Shown: positions 17,769 through 25,849, counted from the stretch's first letter. The stretch is DNA of 64,000 nucleotides from Paenibacillus agilis (GCF_007786455.1 NZ_VNJK01000001.1:2130074-2194073), one strand, 5' to 3'. The notes: generated by a model not told the origin, from the letters alone. Numbers and translations are program-made.

Positions 17769-17797
17769 ATTATAATAGCCATACTTACAAGTTACAA
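17769..17797 (-). promoter_or_regulatory. promoter of the STM4015-4011 operon
   Basis: On the minus strand TTGTAA (17797-17792), 17 bases, TATAAT (17774-17769). The predicted transcript start near 17762 is 30 bases before the STM4015 ATG and leaves room for its AGGAGG, so the cassette is transcribed separately from the FGE-like gene. Confidence 0.65.
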
Positions 17798-17850
17798 ATG
17801 TTTACCAATTCATAAACATCTCCTACATTATTGCTTTGTGGAAGGAAACT

Positions 17851-18813
17851 CTATATTTCTGGTATGTCGAGACATAATCGTAGACCTGCTAACTGGCCGG
17901 GCATATTTTTCAAAGGTAATTGCAGTTCGGTCAATAGCATCGCCCATTGTGAAGGATGCTGAAACGGGTAAAATCCGGCGGCGCCTCCACGAACGATTAT
18001 CTCATTCTTCTCTCCTCCAATGCGGGTGAATGCCGCGATGGCGAGACCTGCGACGCCGAACATATTGGAAGCGGCATGATTGAGCCTACTATCGCCAAAT
18101 TGTGTGAGACAAATATCATCGGATAAATCTCGTGCTGGAATTTCTTCTCCACAAATGAATAAATTATTGTTTAATTCCTTGGAGACATACTCCCATTCGA
18201 AGTCCCATGGCATTCTATACCCGGTTTTTTTCAAAAAAGAGGTCGCTTCTTCTAAGTTGACATAGGCAGGGTACGGGCCGTCTTCGCTATAGAAATCAGG
18301 CCTTTCTACATCATCTGCTAGATTAATATTCTCCTCCAGTACCCACTCGTACACAGGGACGCGGCTCATTAGGAATGGGTTTATTCGAGTATTTTCAATA
18401 CCCTCTGATTGATGGATAAGTTCAGAAATCATTGACCAGTCGTTAGGTTCGCAACTATTTCTGATGCTCTCAATACGTTGAGAGGATGCTCCATAAATAA
18501 AGTCTCCTCCAAATACTAAAATTAAAGGTGTTTCGTAAAGCTCATCATAAAAACAGGGTATTTCTATTTCTGCACCATTGTTTTTTAATAGATATGGTTT
18601 AGCGAGCTTGAACCTTCCTGGTAATTTGTTGAGTATCGAATTACATATATCTTTGCGGCGTTCAGGAGAAGCATTTTGCCAATTTTCTAGGCTATTGATT
18701 TCTGTAATATTGTTCATTGAGTATCTTGAAATTTCAGTCACCTTCTTCTTCAACGTATTTTCCAGCCTCTTATTGCCGGACAGATTTTTCGAATTCGGAT
18801 GCCTCTCTGGCAT
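17851..18813 (-). CDS. FGE/SUMF1-fold domain protein
   Basis: Up to 320 residues. The C-terminal half follows the formylglycine-generating enzyme (SUMF1) pattern: PAYVNLEEATSFLKKTGYRMP then WDFEWEYVSKE (compare VxWxxAxxFCxWxGxRLPTEAEWEYA), NMFGVAGLAIA, VRGGAAGF and a terminal LAGLRLCLDIP (GFR-like). Key FGE cysteines are not evident, so it may be non-catalytic or act otherwise. The N-terminal 90 residues look unrelated. The start is uncertain: 18813 overlaps the previous gene by 44 bases, and an ATG at 18717 is an alternative. It ends the SUFU-unknown-DUF4303-FGE cluster. A tail of a paralogue remains at 9592-9648. Confidence 0.6.
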   Translation of the reverse strand: MPERHPNSKNLSGNKRLENTLKKKVTEISRYSMNNITEINSLENWQNASPERRKDICNSILNKLPGRFKLAKPYLLKNNGAEIEIPCFYDELYETPLILVFGGDFIYGASSQRIESIRNSCEPNDWSMISELIHQSEGIENTRINPFLMSRVPVYEWVLEENINLADDVERPDFYSEDGPYPAYVNLEEATSFLKKTGYRMPWDFEWEYVSKELNNNLFICGEEIPARDLSDDICLTQFGDSRLNHAASNMFGVAGLAIAAFTRIGGEKNEIIVRGGAAGFYPFQHPSQWAMLLTELQLPLKNMPGQLAGLRLCLDIPEI

Positions 18814-19282
18814 TATTTAGACGATAGATCCAAGAGATCTCTTTTTCATCATCTAAATAATCTGTTACGGAAAAAACAACTATACATGTTTGAAAAAATC
18901 CATCTAATCTCAATTGTTCCAGAGCGAGTACGCATGATTCATATAGGTATTCCTGAAAATGGATGAACTGTTCATCGTTATGAGGTGATTTATGAAAGTG
19001 CTCAATAACTTGTTGAACGTCATTAAACCACTCTTGGCCAGAGAATTCATACTTCCACTCGGCGGAACTCCATTTGTAGTATAACGGCTCGTCCGGATCT
19101 TCTTCGCATTTCTTCTTCAGATACTCAGTTGTGTTTGCGGAGGGACAAACAGTCATTGCTCCTTCATCTGAATAGAGTCCGAAGGCGCAAAATTCATCGG
19201 CTGGATTAGATTTCCGTAACTCAGAAAAGCAGTTTTGAGCAGCGTCTCTAATTAGTTTTACAAGGTCGATATTTTCTAACAT
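18770..19282 (-). CDS. DUF4303-like protein
   Basis: A 170-residue soluble acidic protein. Segments such as EFCAFGLYSDEGAMTVCPS followed by NTTEYL, a YYKWSSAEWKYEF stretch and a late CIVVFSVTDYLDD resemble DUF4303 proteins, which are common near contact-dependent toxins and SUFU or SUKH immunity genes. This is recognition by eye. Its start overlaps the end of the 192-residue gene by 7 bases, so the two are co-translated. Function unknown. Immunity or toxin-neutralising roles are the main hypothesis from context. Confidence 0.55.
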   Translation of the reverse strand: MLENIDLVKLIRDAAQNCFSELRKSNPADEFCAFGLYSDEGAMTVCPSANTTEYLKKKCEEDPDEPLYYKWSSAEWKYEFSGQEWFNDVQQVIEHFHKSPHNDEQFIHFQEYLYESCVLALEQLRLDGFFQTCIVVFSVTDYLDDEKEISWIYRLNNAREASEFEKSVRQ

Positions 19283-19854
19283 GTTTCACCCCGGTGCTTG
19301 AAGACAGTCTCTTTTGCTCGAAGGACAATATCATCCACATCGGAAAACTGACGCTCAATCGATGCTAGCGCCTTCAGTAAAAAAAGACCAAGACTTTCAT
19401 CTCCTAGCCCTAATTCCATTTCGGCGAAAAATTCGATGTCTTCGAGTTTTTCTATATTATTTTTGTTATTGATGTTTTCAGGGTATTCGATGTATTTATG
19501 GAGGGTTAATACCGCATCTTCACCCTTGGTTTTAAAATCGTGAACAATTCCATCGAATAGGCTGTCTTTGAACCCTTCCTTGAGTCTGCCTTTTTCATTC
19601 AATGCATCTGGATGAAAGGTCGCCAAATAGTTTTCATTTCTTATGGCCTGAACATTGATGGTGTAGGATACTTTTTCTTCGTCAAGAATCTTTATGATTT
19701 CATCAATTGACTTGAACTTTAGTCTTGCAAATCTTGCCGAAGAAAATTGCTCGCGCAAAGAATCTTCATGATTTGAAAGATATGCCCTAAAAGAAATATC
19801 AGCATTCCCTTCCACTAGTTCTTTGAAATAAACAAGATGCCTTTCATCTAGCAT
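19276..19854 (-). CDS. hypothetical protein, unknown family
   Basis: A 192-residue soluble, acidic, mostly helical-looking protein without signal peptide. It begins with a HLVYFKELVEG helix and contains a KFKSIDEIIKILDEEKVSYT segment and an acidic ELGLGDESLGLFLLKAL helix. I do not recognise it. It lies 57 bases after the SUFU-like gene and overlaps the DUF4303-like gene, so it belongs to the same small operon and may share its probable immunity role. The ribosome-binding site GGAGGC precedes the ATG. Confidence 0.6.
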   Translation of the reverse strand: MLDERHLVYFKELVEGNADISFRAYLSNHEDSLREQFSSARFARLKFKSIDEIIKILDEEKVSYTINVQAIRNENYLATFHPDALNEKGRLKEGFKDSLFDGIVHDFKTKGEDAVLTLHKYIEYPENINNKNNIEKLEDIEFFAEMELGLGDESLGLFLLKALASIERQFSDVDDIVLRAKETVFKHRGETC

Positions 19855-19910
19855 ATCTGCCTCCTACGCTTCTAATGTAATGCATTGGTCGTATCTGCTG
19901 GGCTAATCTT

Positions 19911-20630
19911 CTATTCAGCTATGCACGTATTGTGCCGATTCAAATCAATAATCTCGTTAATGCCGTATTCTTCGAACTTATCCAGCAGCGGGTCGCTACC
20001 GTGCTTCAACTTGAGTTCCATTTCTTCTGAATAGAGAGGGATGATGGAGTAGAAGTGTACGGTCCGCCCATCTTCCATATCTAGTGAAAGAAAATCCTCG
20101 TCCACTTCAAGGGGTGGCAGCAAAATGATCCCGCTCATTTCCGTTTGTTGTGATAGCGGTTCAGCTGGATCTCCATTAGGCATCGTATGCTCCCACCCTA
20201 GCCAAGTGTCGTAATCATGGGGAAAACGGGCCAACATTTTCAGCCATTTAATAGGCCAATAGTGATCCGGATTTTGCAAGTCTTCTTGCGAGATCGGCCA
20301 ATCCGGCGGCAAGCAGATCATCAATTCCGCGTATTCGTAGCCTTCCGCTCCTTCTGGCGTATTCATGGGTAAAAAGCTCATCCCAGTTGTGAATAAAGTA
20401 TAATAATTTCTTTCGGGAGTCGGGTTTATGACATGAACGTCAATATGAACGACATCCGATAGGATTTCGTGGAAAACGGACTCGACTTCCCCGATATGCT
20501 GGCGCACGTGGTCTTCGATTTTCTCGATCCATTTTTCTTCCCCGTGCGCTGGAGGCCGCCATTCATTCTGTCTATCACTATAGCGGTAGATCGTGTTCCC
20601 AGACTCCGAATATTCCGTAGATTTCGACAA
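19911..20630 (-). CDS. suppressor of fused (SUFU) domain protein
   Basis: A 239-residue soluble protein with the SUFU-domain signature seen in Bacillales: VHVINPTPERNYYTLFTTGM then SFLPMN, YAELMICLPPDW, WPIKWLKMLARFPHDYDTWL and a C-terminal FYSIIPLYSEEMELKLKHGS. Bacterial SUFU proteins are widely encoded beside toxins and are proposed immunity factors, though many are solitary with no assigned role. AGGAG stands before the ATG. It heads the cluster running to the FGE-like gene. No toxin gene (RHS, LXG or WXG type) is visible nearby, so this may be an orphan immunity island. Confidence 0.82.
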   Translation of the reverse strand: MSKSTEYSESGNTIYRYSDRQNEWRPPAHGEEKWIEKIEDHVRQHIGEVESVFHEILSDVVHIDVHVINPTPERNYYTLFTTGMSFLPMNTPEGAEGYEYAELMICLPPDWPISQEDLQNPDHYWPIKWLKMLARFPHDYDTWLGWEHTMPNGDPAEPLSQQTEMSGIILLPPLEVDEDFLSLDMEDGRTVHFYSIIPLYSEEMELKLKHGSDPLLDKFEEYGINEIIDLNRHNTCIAE

Positions 20631-20730
20631 GTTAGCATCTCCTTTGCTTCCTCTATTTTCTAAATCATCATAGCATATTGTCTATATATAGGAGATGAGT
20701 CCATCTATTCAATTTGAAAGAGTTATATAT

Positions 20731-20764
20731 TGAAAATGACTCCCTTTGCAGGAGTCATTTTTCA
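20731..20764 (-). terminator. terminator after the ABC exporter operon
   Basis: AAAATGACTCC and GGAGTCATTTT pair around a 7-base loop, with A and T runs on both sides, so it can work in both directions. It is 57 bases past the small peptide stop. Confidence 0.7.
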
Positions 20765-20820
20765 TCCATTTACTAGGATTTCTTTCTGAAATAAACTGTA
20801 TTGTTCCATATTATCGATCA

Positions 20821-20904
20821 TTATTTGACTACAGCTAAGATGACAACGACAATAACCACAGCTATTACAAATTGAATAATAAAATTTCTCAGGTTAAATT
20901 TCAT
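20821..20904 (-). CDS. 27-residue hydrophobic membrane peptide
   Basis: A small reading frame, MKFNLRNFIIQ and then a run of V, I, A and L ending in VVK. The one membrane helix has a basic N-terminus. GAGG is placed 8 bases before the ATG, and the frame starts 30 bases after the ABC permease stop and before the shared terminator. Small membrane peptides are often regulators or subunits of exporters, which is a reasonable guess here. A chance frame is possible, but spacing and composition argue for a real gene. Confidence 0.5.
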   Translation of the reverse strand: MKFNLRNFIIQFVIAVVIVVVILAVVK

Positions 20905-20933
20905 TTATATGACCTCACATTCTATTATTTAAT

Positions 20934-21647
20934 TTACTTATCAAAACGGCTCTTGCCATAGACGATGACTGCAATGATAAGAGAACTAATCGCCCAGATA
21001 AGCATATTAAGGAGATGCCATTTGATCTCTGAGAAACCGCCATTTTGCTCTAGAATGATGAGTGCTGATGAGAAGCTTTCAGTAGGAAGATAGGTAATGA
21101 TTGTACTGACGACAGCGTTATCCAGCATTGTGCTTATTAACGATCCATAGGTAAAGATCACTAGAAGCGGCAGACCCACAATGGAGGTTTCCATAACTGT
21201 GCGTGAGACAAGTCCAATAATGGTGCCAAATGAGATGAATATGATTAAGGAGAGCAAAATCATGATAGTGAAGTAAAAAAGCCCGGGAACCTGCATTTTG
21301 CTTATAAAGATCGAGCCAATAACGACCAAAATCGTAATTAGAGAAGATAAGAAACTCTTGCCGAGCATGATTTCCATTCGTGTAGCCGGAGATAGCAATA
21401 AGGCACGCAAGGTATTTTTCTCCTTTTCTTCAGCCATTATAGTGGCCTGAACAAAGGCGCCTGTTATAACTAGTGCCAGGTTGATCGGCGTACCTAGCAA
21501 ACTGGCATCGTCCGAACCCGAACGAGATAACATGGCTGCCAGTCCTAATGGCAAGAATATAGTGATTAAAATAGCATAAGCGTTCTTGATCAGATCCTTT
21601 ACATCTTTTCTAACGATGGCAGATACTCTTCGTATGGAAAATGTCAT
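20934..21647 (-). CDS. ABC-2 type transporter permease
   Basis: A 237-residue membrane protein with about six helices and the ABC-2 pattern: a basic N-terminus (SIRRVSAIVRKDVKDLIKN), a first helix, then EEKEKNTLRALLLSPA, the cytosolic coupling motif of this family, followed by paired hydrophobic segments. It forms the channel of an exporter, probably as a dimer. The start overlaps the ATPase stop by 4 bases (21644-21647). Substrate unknown. Exporters with LytTR regulators often give resistance to peptides or move small lipids. Confidence 0.85.
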   Translation of the reverse strand: MTFSIRRVSAIVRKDVKDLIKNAYAILITIFLPLGLAAMLSRSGSDDASLLGTPINLALVITGAFVQATIMAEEKEKNTLRALLLSPATRMEIMLGKSFLSSLITILVVIGSIFISKMQVPGLFYFTIMILLSLIIFISFGTIIGLVSRTVMETSIVGLPLLVIFTYGSLISTMLDNAVVSTIITYLPTESFSSALIILEQNGGFSEIKWHLLNMLIWAISSLIIAVIVYGKSRFDK

Positions 21648-22492
21648 TGCAAAGACCTCCCTGTGAGTTGAATGAATATCTCTCCTAAAGTTGGTTCATT
21701 CGAGTGAATGGACATCAACTCCCCATTGGTTATATATTGGGCAATGGATTGTGCACCATTCTCATTCTGTTTGATTTGAATACGGCTACCGTTTCTTAGT
21801 ACAAGGTTAATTGTAGAATCCCCGTACTTTGATCGTAGGTTGTGCGGATTGTCCAACTCTACAATTTTCCCATGATCGAGGAAAGCAAGTCGCTGACAGA
21901 GATACTCTGCTTCTTGCATGTCATGGGTGCTTAAAAAAATGGTTGTTCCTGATTCATTCAACTTACGCAGGCTTGCATGAATTTGTTGTTTATTGGTCGG
22001 GTCTAATGCAGAAGTAGGTTCGTCTAGAAACAGAAGTTCAGGTTTATGCAATAGGGCCCTTACTAAGGTTACTCTCTGCTTCATTCCTTTGGATAGCTTA
22101 CTTACTACAGTTTTTTTGTCTTGAATAAGGTTAACTTCCTCTAGCACTTCATCAATGCGCTTTACATCTACATCATATAGCTTACAAAAGAGTTCTAGGT
22201 TCTCATACACAGTTAGTCGATCATATAATCCGCTGTTGTCAGTAAGGATGCCTATCCGTTTCAATTGCGATGAATCACGCAGCTTGCTTACATCTGTACC
22301 GAACACTTGCACGGAGCCGGATGTATGCTGGAGTTGTGAGGTCAGAATTTTCACCATCGTTGTTTTACCTGAACCACTAGGACCTAAAAATCCGAAAATC
22401 TCCCCTTTTTGAACATGGAAGTCAACGCCATTCAGAGCCGACTTCTTACCAAAAGATTTTACCATCTGCCTTACTTCAATCTCATGTTTCAT
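21644..22492 (-). CDS. ABC transporter ATP-binding protein
   Basis: A 282-residue ATPase with intact motifs: Walker A GPSGSGKTTMVK, Q-loop, signature LSKGMKQRVTL, Walker B LLFLDEPTSALDP and H-loop STHDMQEAE. It powers the adjacent ABC-2 permease and resembles the drug or sodium exporter class (NatA/DrrA-like), including a C-terminal extension after the core. It has its own upstream region of about 160 bases after the LytTR gene, with a terminator and a long dyad, so it may have a regulated promoter. GGAGC precedes the ATG. Confidence 0.9.
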   Translation of the reverse strand: MKHEIEVRQMVKSFGKKSALNGVDFHVQKGEIFGFLGPSGSGKTTMVKILTSQLQHTSGSVQVFGTDVSKLRDSSQLKRIGILTDNSGLYDRLTVYENLELFCKLYDVDVKRIDEVLEEVNLIQDKKTVVSKLSKGMKQRVTLVRALLHKPELLFLDEPTSALDPTNKQQIHASLRKLNESGTTIFLSTHDMQEAEYLCQRLAFLDHGKIVELDNPHNLRSKYGDSTINLVLRNGSRIQIKQNENGAQSIAQYITNGELMSIHSNEPTLGEIFIQLTGRSLQ

Positions 22493-22560
22493 CCTGCTAG
22501 CTCCTTTATTGGTTGATCTTGCTTATGCAAAACCAATTGTAAGGAAAGTCGCATAACTAC

Positions 22561-22606
22561 GCAGCATTTACAGGGTAAAAAGAGTAAATGGAGGGCTGAA
22601 TGCTGC
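22561..22606 (-). promoter_or_regulatory. dyad upstream of the ABC exporter genes, candidate LytTR target
   Basis: GCAGCATT (22561-22568) and AATGCTGC (22599-22606) form perfect 8-bp arms 30 bases apart, with a smaller TTTAC/GTAAA dyad inside. It lies between the terminator of the regulator gene and the ATPase start, where an operator would be expected. LytTR proteins normally bind direct repeats, so the assignment is tentative. Confidence 0.35.
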
Positions 22607-22636
22607 ATTTTGGATGAGGAATGGAGTATCTGTTCT

Positions 22637-22664
22637 ATTAAAAAAAGGCACCTTTAGATGCCCA
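22637..22664 (-). terminator. terminator at the end of the ABC-LytTR gene
   Basis: GGCATC and GGTGCC pair (one wobble) around TAAA and run straight into T7 on the minus strand. The stem overlaps the last codons of the gene. It separates the regulator from the exporter genes or allows partial read-through. Confidence 0.6.
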
Positions 22665-23730
22665 AGGTCCCCTTTAACTCATCATATTTTCCTTTAGAAA
22701 GTGGAATGGAGCTTTTCTTGTCATCATCCAATATGAGACCAAAACTATTACGTGTCCATGTAATGACTTCACGCACTTTTTGCAAATTTACGATATAGGA
22801 ACGATGACACCGGAAGAAACCAAGCGGTTTTAGTTTAATCTCAAGATCACTTAAGGAGAACACACAAGGGAAAGTTGCCCCTTTAACATGAAGGATGGAT
22901 ATCCCATCACTAGTTTCAATGAAATTGATTTCTGTTGGATCGAACAAGATGATCTTATCGTCCACCTTGGCGGGGATTTTCTCGACCCGAACGGGTCGAA
23001 CTTCGATTGCTGTGGGCGGAAGTATTACATTTTGTGATGAATCTTCCACGGCGGAAGCAGTAATGTCCGTTTGAGCATCAGTCCCCGAATCATCGATAAC
23101 ATCCAATTTTTTGAACTCATGCTCATTCAGTCTGTATACCTCATTGGTGATGGAAATGGCATCAGCAAGGTAGGATGTTGTGATCAGAATGGCCTTTCCT
23201 TCGTTCAGAAGTTCCGTAAGTAATGATCGAATAATGATATGGCTTTCAATATCTACATTCTGCTCGGGTTCTTCCCAGATAAGTAACACAGGGTTATGTA
23301 TAATCGTTTTCCCTAGATTCAATCGTTTTTTCTCGGAGAAGGTCAATGAAGAAATTTTGCTGTCTTTTTTGTCCCCTAGTCCAATTCGGTGTAATACTTC
23401 ATCAATAGAGATGGTTGCGTGGTATAGCTCCTTATAAAAAGTGAGCGAATCCTTCACCTTAATCCGCCCGTAATGTCCATCATCCAGAAAGGATACGCCT
23501 ATTTTATGTGCCTTTTTCTTAAAGGTCTGCGGTAAATTGTCGCCTTCGATAAGCACATGACCACTAGATGCAGGAATATCGCCTAGAAGCAGTTGAATTA
23601 ATAAATGACCAAGTTCATTGTTACATTGTATAACGACACACTGGCCGCTCGTCATTCGCAGGTTTATCTCTGGCAATAGTAGTGCATTGCCCTGTCTCTT
23701 TATTAAATGCTCAATCGTAAGTACAGCCAT
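22654..23730 (-). CDS. regulator: degenerate ABC ATPase domain fused to LytTR DNA-binding domain
   Basis: A 358-residue protein in two parts. Residues 1-200 follow an ABC ATPase fold but the catalytic motifs are broken: the Walker A position reads VIQCNNELGHLLIQ with no GKS/T, the signature reads LTFSEKKRLNLGK, and Walker B is LLIWEEPEQNVD. After a linker, residues about 255-358 are a LytTR domain (IILFDPTEINFIETSDG, LGFFRCHRSYIVNL). The ABC half probably no longer hydrolyses ATP and may bind the exporter ATPase or a ligand, while LytTR binds DNA. It sits directly upstream of the ABC-2 exporter and is the obvious candidate regulator. Confidence 0.85.
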   Translation of the reverse strand: MAVLTIEHLIKRQGNALLLPEINLRMTSGQCVVIQCNNELGHLLIQLLLGDIPASSGHVLIEGDNLPQTFKKKAHKIGVSFLDDGHYGRIKVKDSLTFYKELYHATISIDEVLHRIGLGDKKDSKISSLTFSEKKRLNLGKTIIHNPVLLIWEEPEQNVDIESHIIIRSLLTELLNEGKAILITTSYLADAISITNEVYRLNEHEFKKLDVIDDSGTDAQTDITASAVEDSSQNVILPPTAIEVRPVRVEKIPAKVDDKIILFDPTEINFIETSDGISILHVKGATFPCVFSLSDLEIKLKPLGFFRCHRSYIVNLQKVREVITWTRNSFGLILDDDKKSSIPLSKGKYDELKGTLGI

Positions 23731-23885
23731 AAATTTCTCCTCTCTACTCGAAAATATTTCCCCATGAGCATGCTAACTGGCAACAATAAAGCTGACAGCG
23801 TAATAACTGCGAATGTCCATTTAATTCTGCAACTATACAGGAGAACAAAAACATCGTCAATCCAAATTATTACACGAAAAAAGTC

Positions 23886-23933
23886 TAAAAAAAGCCTGGA
23901 TATTGCTATTCTACATAGCTACTCCAGACTTTT
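23886..23933 (-). terminator. terminator after the broken response regulator
   Basis: On the minus strand an imperfect stem (AAGTCTGGA..TAGCT with AGCA..TCCAGGCTT) leads into T7. It probably once ended the response-regulator transcript. The sequence 23731-23885 upstream of the LytTR gene shows no other feature. Confidence 0.5.
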
Positions 23934-23978
23934 CATTTTATTCAAAATGTGTTGCTTCATATGTGGATTTACGTGGTT

Positions 23979-24217
23979 TTACAACATCTTGATAAAAAAC
24001 ATCGACGCAAACATTTGATGACGAACAGCCCAGCCATCTAATTCACGCAACATAATGTCAAGAATCACTAGATGAACATCATTCTTTTCAAATATAAATA
24101 GTGCTTCTTTTCCATTTGCTGCTTCTATTACTTTATAGCCTTCATTTAATAAATAATCCTTTACGATTTCACGTAAGATATCTTCATCTTCTACAATTAA
24201 AATTGTTTTTTTTGCAA
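23979..24217 (-). pseudogene. truncated response regulator (receiver domain remnant)
   Basis: The minus strand encodes KKTILIVEDEDILREIVKDY, then a phosphoacceptor strand HLVILDIMLRELDGW, a clear receiver domain. After VRHQMFASM it runs into a stop, so the second half and the DNA-binding domain are missing. At the start, AGGAGA is 8 bases before a TTG, but an 8-A run puts that TTG out of frame. Nine As would restore it. Two lesions make this a pseudogene. Confidence 0.75.
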
Positions 24218-24339
24218 ATACGCTGTCTCCTGTGAATTTATAAAATGATTATTTCTCCTTCTTAATGACTTCGTTATTTATATATCCATAGGTAGATACA
24301 TTTAATCCCCGCCAATTAGAAGAGCTATTAATTAACAAA

Positions 24340-24377
24340 GAAAAATGCCTACTCCCGAGGGAATAGACATTTTCGCA
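24340..24377. terminator. bidirectional hairpin terminator
   Basis: AATGCCTACTCCC and GGGAATAGACATT pair imperfectly, with A5 before and T4 after the stem. It separates the broken response regulator from the region before the DinB genes. Confidence 0.5.
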
Positions 24378-24469
24378 TTATAATTTATAATCTTTTACAC
24401 GTCACATCAAGTATTCAATACAAAGATGAAGGCAGATAACGTTTTTGTATATTCTAATCCGAGAGGTTA

Positions 24470-24600
24470 AGGCGCTTCAGCGATAAGTGGATTCGCCACT
24501 TATCCTCGGAAGGATGTCCGCTTGATCCCGCATCTTGGAATGCTTCGGGATGACCAAGGGAGCGATTGCGACCTCAGCGTGAATTCGGAGAATCAGACTT
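24470..24600. other. GC-richer structured intergenic segment, unknown
   Basis: Within AT-rich surroundings, this 130-base stretch holds a perfect GATAAGTGG...CCACTTATC hairpin (about 24481-24504), an imperfect ATCCCGCAT...ATGCTTCGGGAT stem, and no open frame of note. It abuts the end of the minus-strand DinB gene. It could be a repeat element or a small RNA. I cannot identify it. Confidence 0.3.
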
Positions 24601-24613
24601 CAATGGAAAACTT

Positions 24614-25102
24614 TCAATCGTTTTTATCATTTAGCAATTGTTTTTTCAGTAGCATTATCTGTCCAATATGATATGCATTATGAATACATAAATTTGATAC
24701 GATTCCCCACCATGGAGCATTGAAGTATGTGGGGATTTCTGTTATTAATTTGAGATCTTCGCTTTCCTCAAGTGCCCTATTCCAACTATTAAAGATGATT
24801 TCAAGTCTCTGAAGGGTATTTTTCCACTCAAAATCATTAATAGAATGTGGAGTCACGTAAAACGTATCATCATTATTTATTGAACTTTTTAATTCAAATT
24901 GTTCAACGTTATATCGCTCGAGCCATTTCTCATTCCAAAAAATGAGATGATTCACTATCGACCAAATTGACTGTTCACTTTCATTCTTCCAAGCAGCTTG
25001 TGTTGCATTTAAATCTTTTAAAATCTCATGAAGAGGAATAAACCAGCTCTTATCGTTATAACAAGCGTTTAATTGGTCTATGAAAATAGATTTATAATTC
25101 AT
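24614..25102 (-). CDS. DinB-family protein
   Basis: A 162-residue four-helix-bundle protein. The metal-site histidines typical of DinB/YfiT proteins are visible in IVNHLIFWNEKW and in HNAYHIGQIMLL near the C-terminus. The superfamily includes thiol-dependent transferases (bacillithiol, maleylpyruvate isomerase types), but most members have no known substrate. Its neighbour across a 78-base divergent gap is another DinB protein of the same length. Confidence 0.82.
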   Translation of the reverse strand: MNYKSIFIDQLNACYNDKSWFIPLHEILKDLNATQAAWKNESEQSIWSIVNHLIFWNEKWLERYNVEQFELKSSINNDDTFYVTPHSINDFEWKNTLQRLEIIFNSWNRALEESEDLKLITEIPTYFNAPWWGIVSNLCIHNAYHIGQIMLLKKQLLNDKND

Positions 25103-25180
25103 CCCTGTACCTCACTTCTCGATTAAGTCCTTGATTGTAGATTTGTGTATTACAAAAAATTGTAGATTGGTGGGATAGTT

Positions 25181-25669
25181 GTGGAAAAACAGGACTATGA
25201 GTGGGTAAAACAAGCAAGGCAGATTTTATTAGACCAGTGTAAGGAATTAAATGAAAATGAACTTACGAAAAAGTTTGAGTTTGGGTTCCAAAGTATAAAA
25301 GATTCTTTGATTCACGTGGCGGGCTGTTATCATGCTTGGCTTGGTTCTTATGTGCTATCAGAAACAGTAACACCGTTATTAAAAAAAGAAGTAATCAATG
25401 AAATGCGGATAGAAGATATTCAATGTTATTTTGAACAAGCGGATATCTTTGTAGATATGGTGTTTGATAAATATAACGATAAATTCGATGAAATTATCGA
25501 AAAAGAGCCTTCTTGGAAACCAGAAGTTGGAGCTTTAAGAAAAAACCCGCACCAATTACTAATCCATTCTATTACACATGAATTTTATCATAAAGGACAA
25601 ATTGCAACGATGCTGCGTTTACTTGGTCATATGCCTAAAAATACGGACATATTAGGATTATCTGTATAA
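25181..25669 (+). CDS. DinB-family protein
   Basis: A 162-residue DinB-type protein starting at GTG (25181). The histidine triad is visible in SLIHVAGCYHAWL and in HEFYHKGQIATMLRLLGH, where HxxxHxxQ is the family's C-terminal signature. It is divergent from a second DinB gene at 24614, but the two share little sequence beyond the motifs, so they are not recent duplicates. The ribosome-binding site GGTGGGAT is weak. Function within the superfamily is open. Confidence 0.82.
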   Translation: MEKQDYEWVKQARQILLDQCKELNENELTKKFEFGFQSIKDSLIHVAGCYHAWLGSYVLSETVTPLLKKEVINEMRIEDIQCYFEQADIFVDMVFDKYNDKFDEIIEKEPSWKPEVGALRKNPHQLLIHSITHEFYHKGQIATMLRLLGHMPKNTDILGLSV

Positions 25670-25849
25670 TCGTGAGAAAATAGAATTAGTAGTATTAGAA
25701 GCATTTCATTCGTTATTCGTTTCAACATGTAACAAAGAGTGTCGAGGAGTGAAGTGTGTAACAGGATAATGTAACACTGGAGAATAATATAAAGTATCGT
25801 TGTGCAGCAGGAGCACTAGCTGAACCACAACGATTAAAACAAGAGTAAG

